A stretch of 9,750 nucleotides of DNA. Origin: JASJHI01 sp965371355 (lineage in GTDB: Bacteria > Actinomycetota > Acidimicrobiia > Acidimicrobiales > Ilumatobacteraceae). Of the stretch, positions 6,660 to 9,750 are shown piece after piece. A program made the position numbers and the translations under genes. The notes beneath the pieces are model-generated. The model had not been told where the DNA came from and did not search any database. It saw only the letters and a program-made list of their open reading frames with translations. Position 1 is the stretch's first letter. Every line of letters starts with the position of its first letter. Location of the stretch: contig CBDUYD010000108.1 of NCBI GenBank assembly GCA_965371355.1, forward strand, positions 1 to 9,750, in the 5' to 3' direction.

Positions 6660-7469
6660 GTGCACGACCGGGTCGAGATCAGGGGAGTGCGGCTCGCCTA
6701 CGAGGAACTCGGTCGTGGGCTTCCTCCCCTCGTGTGGGGACACGGTCTCACGAGTAGCAGGGCGGCCGAGGAGCGCAACCAGCTCCTTGATCTCACCGCT
6801 CTTGCCTCGGTGACGTCGGTACTGCGCTACGACGCCCGGGGTCATGGTGAATCGGGGACGTCGTCCGAGCTCTCCGGCTACGCCTGGGACGAGATGGCGC
6901 TCGATCAGCTCGCGCTCACCGACCACCTCGGCTACGAGCGCTACATCGCCTGCGGCGCCTCGCTCGGCGCGGCGACCGCGCTGCACGCGATCGTGACCGC
7001 CCCCGAGCGGATCATCGGCCTCGTGCTCGTGATCCCGCCGACCGCGTGGGACACGCGGCGCGCGCAGACCGATCTGTACGAGTCGATGGCCGAGCTCGTC
7101 GAGCGCCGTGGCACCGATGCGCTGGCGAGAGCGGCCGCCGCGCTTCCCCCGCCCGACCCGCTCGTCGGGCGAGACGATTGGCGCGATGGCCGCCTACAGA
7201 CGCTCCGGGATGCCGATCCGATCCGGCTCGCGACGGTGTTCAGGGGAGCGGCGGCCGCCGACCTGCCGAGCCGTGATCAGATCGCGGAGATCGGCGTTCC
7301 GACGTTGGTCATGACGTGGTCCGGAGACACGGGTCATCCGGTCTCGACAGCGCTGGAACTCGGTGAGCTGATCCCGCAGGCGAGGGTGAGCGTCGCTTCC
7401 ACGTACGAGGAGTTCGCAGGCTGGACCGACGAGGCGTGCGAGTTCGTCGGCGCGCTTGTCGGTGGGTGA
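6660..7469 (+). CDS. Alpha/beta-fold hydrolase
   Basis: A 269-aa soluble enzyme with the alpha/beta-hydrolase plan. The oxyanion-hole HG lies in WGHGL (26-30), the strand RYDARGHGES (57-66) follows, and the nucleophile elbow is CGASLG with Ser101. A cap-like helical stretch covers about 131-205, and the acid region PTLVMTWSGDTGHP (214-227) contains Asp223. The reaction and substrate cannot be read from sequence; esterases, lactonases and peptidases share this fold. One oddity is that the C-terminal strand where the catalytic His normally sits (VSVASTYEEFAGW) has none; the only nearby His is 226, three residues after Asp223. The GTG start opens the typical first strand (MHDRVEIRGVRLAYEELG) and has no Shine-Dalgarno sequence. 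It converges on the next gene with a 26-nt gap. Confidence 0.85.
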   Translation: MHDRVEIRGVRLAYEELGRGLPPLVWGHGLTSSRAAEERNQLLDLTALASVTSVLRYDARGHGESGTSSELSGYAWDEMALDQLALTDHLGYERYIACGASLGAATALHAIVTAPERIIGLVLVIPPTAWDTRRAQTDLYESMAELVERRGTDALARAAAALPPPDPLVGRDDWRDGRLQTLRDADPIRLATVFRGAAAADLPSRDQIAEIGVPTLVMTWSGDTGHPVSTALELGELIPQARVSVASTYEEFAGWTDEACEFVGALVGG

Positions 7470-7490
7470 CGCCGGCGGTCGGGGCCGGTG
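7470..7490. terminator. Hairpin between convergent genes (possible terminator)
   Basis: CGCCGGC (7470-7476) can pair with GCCGGTG (7484-7490), including one G-U pair, around a seven-base loop. It fills most of the 26-nt gap between the hydrolase stop and the stop of the converging 95-aa gene. No T-run follows, so termination is inferred from position and structure only. Confidence 0.35.
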
Positions 7491-7495
7491 ACCGA

Positions 7496-7783
7496 TCAGG
7501 CGTCGGGCTGCTCGATGGCGTCGAGAAAGGCGTCGACGTCGCTCTCCTCGCCGCCGACCATCCAGACCGTCAGATCACCGTAGGAGTCCGATTCGTCGTC
7601 GGTGTCGGCGTCGGCGTCGGTGTCGTCGTCGTCGGCATCCTGCCAGGGGAGTACACCGTCGACGAAGTAGCGATCGACCGTGATGTCGTCGGACGATTCG
7701 TCGACCGGTGCGATCACGGCGATCTCGACCTCCGCGTCGGGTGGCTGGTCGTTCAGGATGTCGATCAGTTCGTTGACACGCAT
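7496..7783 (-). CDS. Small acidic protein of unknown function
   Basis: A 95-aa protein that I do not recognise by name. It begins MRVNELIDILNDQPPDAEVE, a pattern seen in many small hypothetical proteins (a short helix, then Pro-Asp-Ala-Glu-Val leading into a strand). Residues 49-66 are almost pure Asp with Ala, Thr, Glu and Ser; the rest, ending LTVWMVGGEESDVDAFLDAI, looks folded. No signal peptide or membrane segment is seen. The frame is open upstream to 7843, but the ATG at 7783 is chosen because AAGGGG lies 7 nt before it and because the protein then starts at the conserved-looking segment. It follows the 189-aa gene on the same strand after 49 nt, so the two may be cotranscribed. Confidence 0.75.
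   Translation of the reverse strand: MRVNELIDILNDQPPDAEVEIAVIAPVDESSDDITVDRYFVDGVLPWQDADDDDTDADADTDDESDSYGDLTVWMVGGEESDVDAFLDAIEQPDA
7586..7639 (-). repeat. Asp/Ala-coding low-complexity tract
   Basis: Eighteen codons, mainly GAC/GAT and GCC, form a simple-sequence run that reads on the plus strand as repeated GTCGTC and GTCGGC/GTCGGT units. It encodes residues 49-66 of the small acidic protein. Such tracts can change length by slippage in multiples of three. Confidence 0.7.
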
Positions 7784-7818
7784 CGTGTCCCCTTCAATGT
7801 GTGTCGCTCGTGTGTGCG

Positions 7819-7836
7819 CCGATCGCGAACGATCAG
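7819..7836 (-). promoter_or_regulatory. Hairpin with UUCG loop at the 3' end of the 189-aa gene
   Basis: On the minus strand, CTGATCG can pair with CGATCGG (seven pairs including one U-G) around the tetraloop TTCG. It overlaps the TGA stop (7833-7835) and lies in the 49-nt gap before the 95-aa gene. A role in mRNA stability or partial termination is inferred; there is no T-tract. Confidence 0.35.
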
Positions 7837-8402
7837 TACTCACCGAGCCATGCCGGTGCCCGGTCGAGAAGATACAGGCTCACGTGCTTGCAGCGGTGGA
7901 GTGCCGCGGTGACGGCCTCGTCGTTGTTGAGGTAGACCTCGGCGAGGTCGACGGTCATCCGGGCGACGATCGAGAGGCTCCGCTCGGGCGCGTCGGTGAC
8001 GCTGGGGAACGAGTCGATCGCCAACACCTCGACCGGCAGGTCGATCCCGCCGATCCCGGCGAGGTCGGTCGCCAGGACGAGGAGGTCGGGTGGATCGGGA
8101 AGCGGTGGCAGCGTCCAGGTGAACAGCAGGGGGAAGGTGAAGCCGGGCGGCGGGGGATCGTCGAGCTCGTCGAGCTTCATCACCTCGTCCTCGAAGCCGA
8201 GCATCGCCCGAGGATCGACGTCGAGGGAGAGGTGGAGGTCGATCGGGCCCGAACAGGCCTCCTCCGGGTGGAGGTCGACCTCCCAGAGTTGGCGCAGCGA
8301 GTAGGTCTCGACGAAGTGGCGTTCGTCGTGGACATGGAATCCGTGATCGATCGCCTGACTCTTCACGTCGGCGACGAATCCTGCTACGTCGATGACTGCC
8401 AT
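7833..8402 (-). CDS. Hypothetical protein, 189 aa
   Basis: A 189-aa protein on the minus strand that I cannot assign to a family. It has the codon bias of its neighbours and no signal peptide or clear membrane span. The N-terminal part is mixed (MAVIDVAGFVADVKSQAIDH), with a His-rich patch HGFHVHDERHF (20-30). The middle holds a Pro-rich turn DDPPPPGF (81-88) followed by LLFTWTLPPLPDPPDLLVL. Near the C-terminus, VARMTVDLAEVYLNNDEAVTAALHRCKH resembles a strand and helix of an ordinary soluble domain. The ATG at 8402 has no Shine-Dalgarno sequence; a TAGTGT box lies 9 nt upstream (8412-8417), so a leaderless or near-leaderless mRNA is possible. It is divergent from the phosphatase gene (66-nt gap) and probably leads the 95-aa gene. 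Confidence 0.75.
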   Translation of the reverse strand: MAVIDVAGFVADVKSQAIDHGFHVHDERHFVETYSLRQLWEVDLHPEEACSGPIDLHLSLDVDPRAMLGFEDEVMKLDELDDPPPPGFTFPLLFTWTLPPLPDPPDLLVLATDLAGIGGIDLPVEVLAIDSFPSVTDAPERSLSIVARMTVDLAEVYLNNDEAVTAALHRCKHVSLYLLDRAPAWLGEY

Positions 8403-8467
8403 GTGCTGCGGACACTACCGTCCTCAACCGTGGACCCGACCAATGTTCCCGGCGATCGCCCTGCCCG

Positions 8468-9238
8468 ATGACGACCCCATCGGAGACGACCGAAGTGCTC
8501 GAGTTGTTCGGCAAGATCACCGATGCCTGCGCGGCGATCCTGGCGACCAACAGCGATTGGGGGCTTTCGGGCGTGCGCGACACCCAGTACAGCGTCGACC
8601 TGCTCGTCGATGCCGCGTGTGTTCCGCATCTGTTGGCGGCCGGCTACTCGGTGTTGTCCGAGGAGAGCGGTGTGCAGCACCCCCCGTCCGCCACGTCGCC
8701 GCTCGGTGTGGTCGTCGTCGATCCGCTGGACGGTTCGACGAACGCGAGCCTCGGCCTGCCGTGGTGCAACACCTCGCTGTGCCTCGTCGACGAAGGCGTC
8801 CCCACGGTGGCGATGGTGACGAACCTCGTGACGGGCGAGCGGTTCACCGCGGTGCGCGGGCTCGGTGCGACGTGCGACGGGACGGCGATCAGTGTCGGCC
8901 CGGCGGTCGGGCTGAGCGAGGCGATCATCGCCGGCAACGGTGTGCCCTCCCGCCCGTGGGGTTGGCGTCAATACCGGGTGATGGGAGCGGGCGCGCTCGA
9001 CATCTGCACCGTCGCCCGCGGCGGCTTCGACGGCTACGTCGACATGACGCCGGGCGAACACGGCGTGTGGGACTACATCGCCGGAGCGCTGGTGCTCGAG
9101 GAGGCCGGCGGGGTCGTCGTCGACGCGTTCGGCCGGGAGTTGGTCGTGCTCGATCCGAACGCACGGCGGGCGCCGGTGGCCGCGTCGCACCGTGGACTGC
9201 TCGACGAGTTGCTGACCGAGCGACTCGCCGACGGGTGA
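8468..9238 (+). CDS. Inositol monophosphatase family phosphatase
   Basis: A 256-aa protein of the Mg2+-dependent inositol monophosphatase/FBPase/CysQ-like superfamily, which removes phosphate from small molecules such as inositol phosphate, histidinol phosphate or PAP. Visible metal-site motifs are SEES (64-67, the GEE position), DPLDGSTN (85-92, with Asp85 and Asp88) and WDYIAGALVLEEAGG (201-215, with Asp202). Length is normal. The fold's first metal-site residues probably lie in QYSVDLLVDAAC (40-51). Motifs alone do not separate the substrate classes, so no gene symbol is given. The ATG at 8468 has no Shine-Dalgarno sequence upstream, where the DNA is pyrimidine-rich; a later start would cut conserved N-terminal helix. 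The next gene overlaps its stop by 4 nt. Confidence 0.9.
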   Translation: MTTPSETTEVLELFGKITDACAAILATNSDWGLSGVRDTQYSVDLLVDAACVPHLLAAGYSVLSEESGVQHPPSATSPLGVVVVDPLDGSTNASLGLPWCNTSLCLVDEGVPTVAMVTNLVTGERFTAVRGLGATCDGTAISVGPAVGLSEAIIAGNGVPSRPWGWRQYRVMGAGALDICTVARGGFDGYVDMTPGEHGVWDYIAGALVLEEAGGVVVDAFGRELVVLDPNARRAPVAASHRGLLDELLTERLADG

Positions 9239-9669
9239 GTGCGGTGGCCCGCAGCGATCAGTGGATCTGCCCGAACTGCGAGCGGCCGTTCGGTCGGGCG
9301 GGCCAGAGTCACATGTGCATGCCGACGATGAGCGCGGGCGAGTACTTCGCCGATCGCGAGCCGGAGGACCGCGAGATCTTCGTCAACGTCGAGGCGGCAC
9401 TTGCCGCGTGCGGTCCGGTCGAGATCGAGTTCGTCTCGGTCGGCGTGCTGTTCAAGACGACACGGACGATCGTCGAACTCCGGCCGCGGCGTCGCGGGCT
9501 GGCGGTGTCGATCCTGCTCCCCGACGAGGTCGCGTCGTCGCGGGTGACGAGACGGGCCAAGGTCGGTCAACGGGGAGTCGCGGTGTCGATTCTCCTGACA
9601 TCGCCCGACGATGTCGACGACGAGTTGATCGGGTGGCTGCAGGACGCGTTCGACGCCGCCGAGCCGTAG
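9235..9669 (+). CDS. DUF5655 domain protein with N-terminal zinc-knuckle-like motif
   Basis: A 144-aa protein starting at a GTG that overlaps the phosphatase stop (GTGA, 9235-9238), so the two are likely translationally coupled; GTG 9244 is an alternative start. Residues 10-28 hold WICPNCERPFGRAGQSHMC, with Cys12, Cys15, His26 and Cys28 spaced like a small zinc-binding knuckle. The remainder fits my memory of DUF5655: AGEYFADREPEDREIFVNVE (34-53), a strand pair with FKTTRTIVELRPRRRGLAVSILL, and the closing SPDDVDDELIGWLQDAFDAA (123-142). DUF5655 has no settled function; some members accompany DNA- or nucleotide-linked proteins, so nucleic-acid binding is only a possibility. The coupling to a phosphatase gives no clear hint. 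Confidence 0.8.
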   Translation: MSAVARSDQWICPNCERPFGRAGQSHMCMPTMSAGEYFADREPEDREIFVNVEAALAACGPVEIEFVSVGVLFKTTRTIVELRPRRRGLAVSILLPDEVASSRVTRRAKVGQRGVAVSILLTSPDDVDDELIGWLQDAFDAAEP

Positions 9670-9672
9670 AGG

Positions 9673-9750
9673 TCAACCGACATCGGAGCCCGACACGAGC
9701 CGCTGGGCGACCGCCTCGTCGCCGATGAACTCGACGGGTCCCCCGTCGCG
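9673..9750 (-). CDS. 3' end of a minus-strand gene (truncated by the window)
   Basis: The last 25 codons and TGA of an open minus-strand frame, reading RDGGPVEFIGDEAVAQRLVS, then GSDVG. Codon use has the G/C third-base bias of the neighbours, and the stop lies 3 nt from the stop of the DUF5655 gene in a tail-to-tail arrangement. It is too short to assign a family. Its reality rests on codon bias and tight convergent spacing. Confidence 0.5.
   Translation of the reverse strand, partial: RDGGPVEFIGDEAVAQRLVSGSDVG

Noticed and set aside
8384..9190. Minus-strand frame opposite the phosphatase gene
   Set aside because: The product is Arg/His-rich with no motif, while the plus strand encodes clear metal-site motifs of the inositol-monophosphatase family.

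Overview
The window is GC-rich DNA with a strong G/C third-position bias, GTG as well as ATG starts, and a lipoprotein signal ending in Ala-Ala-Ala-Cys before a Ser/Thr/Asp/Glu-rich linker. This points to a high-GC actinobacterium. An Acidimicrobiia (Ilumatobacter-like) source is my guess from the style of the proteins and cannot be proven here. I see no tRNA, rRNA, CRISPR array, insertion sequence or phage module.

Layout. Positions 1-4214 (+) hold an ABC importer of the BMP/nucleoside type: the 3' end of permease 1, permease 2 (overlapping it by 4 nt), a BMP-family substrate-binding lipoprotein and a double-domain ATPase. The order permease-permease-BMP-ATPase differs from the BMP-ATPase-permease-permease order of nupNOPQ. 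A perfect 8-bp hairpin and an A-rich leader with a strong ribosome site separate the permeases from the lipoprotein. At 4242-4760 (-) lies a small three-helix DUF4234 membrane protein with a proline-rich N-terminus. At 4894-6309 (+) is a protein of about 471 aa with a C-terminal Fic/Doc-like motif and an unrecognised N-terminal part. At 6370-6544 (-) is a small relic that joins the head and tail of a cyclic-nucleotide-binding protein and has lost the middle. At 6660-7469 (+) is an alpha/beta hydrolase, followed by two unrecognised minus-strand genes (7496-7783 and 7833-8402). At 8468-9669 (+) an inositol-monophosphatase-family enzyme overlaps by 4 nt a DUF5655 protein with an N-terminal zinc-knuckle-like motif. 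The window ends in the 3' tip of a minus-strand gene (9673-9750).

How the genes work together. The first four form one importer: the lipoprotein captures the ligand (probably a nucleoside), the two permeases make the channel and the ATPase powers it. The rest looks like ordinary chromosomal single genes and pairs with no evident shared pathway. The points most worth a second look are the Fic/Doc-like protein, the gutted cyclic-nucleotide-binding gene that keeps an ideal ribosome site, and an identical TACGGT box six bases before two starts that lack Shine-Dalgarno sequences, which suggests leaderless transcription. I found no convincing new multi-gene system.
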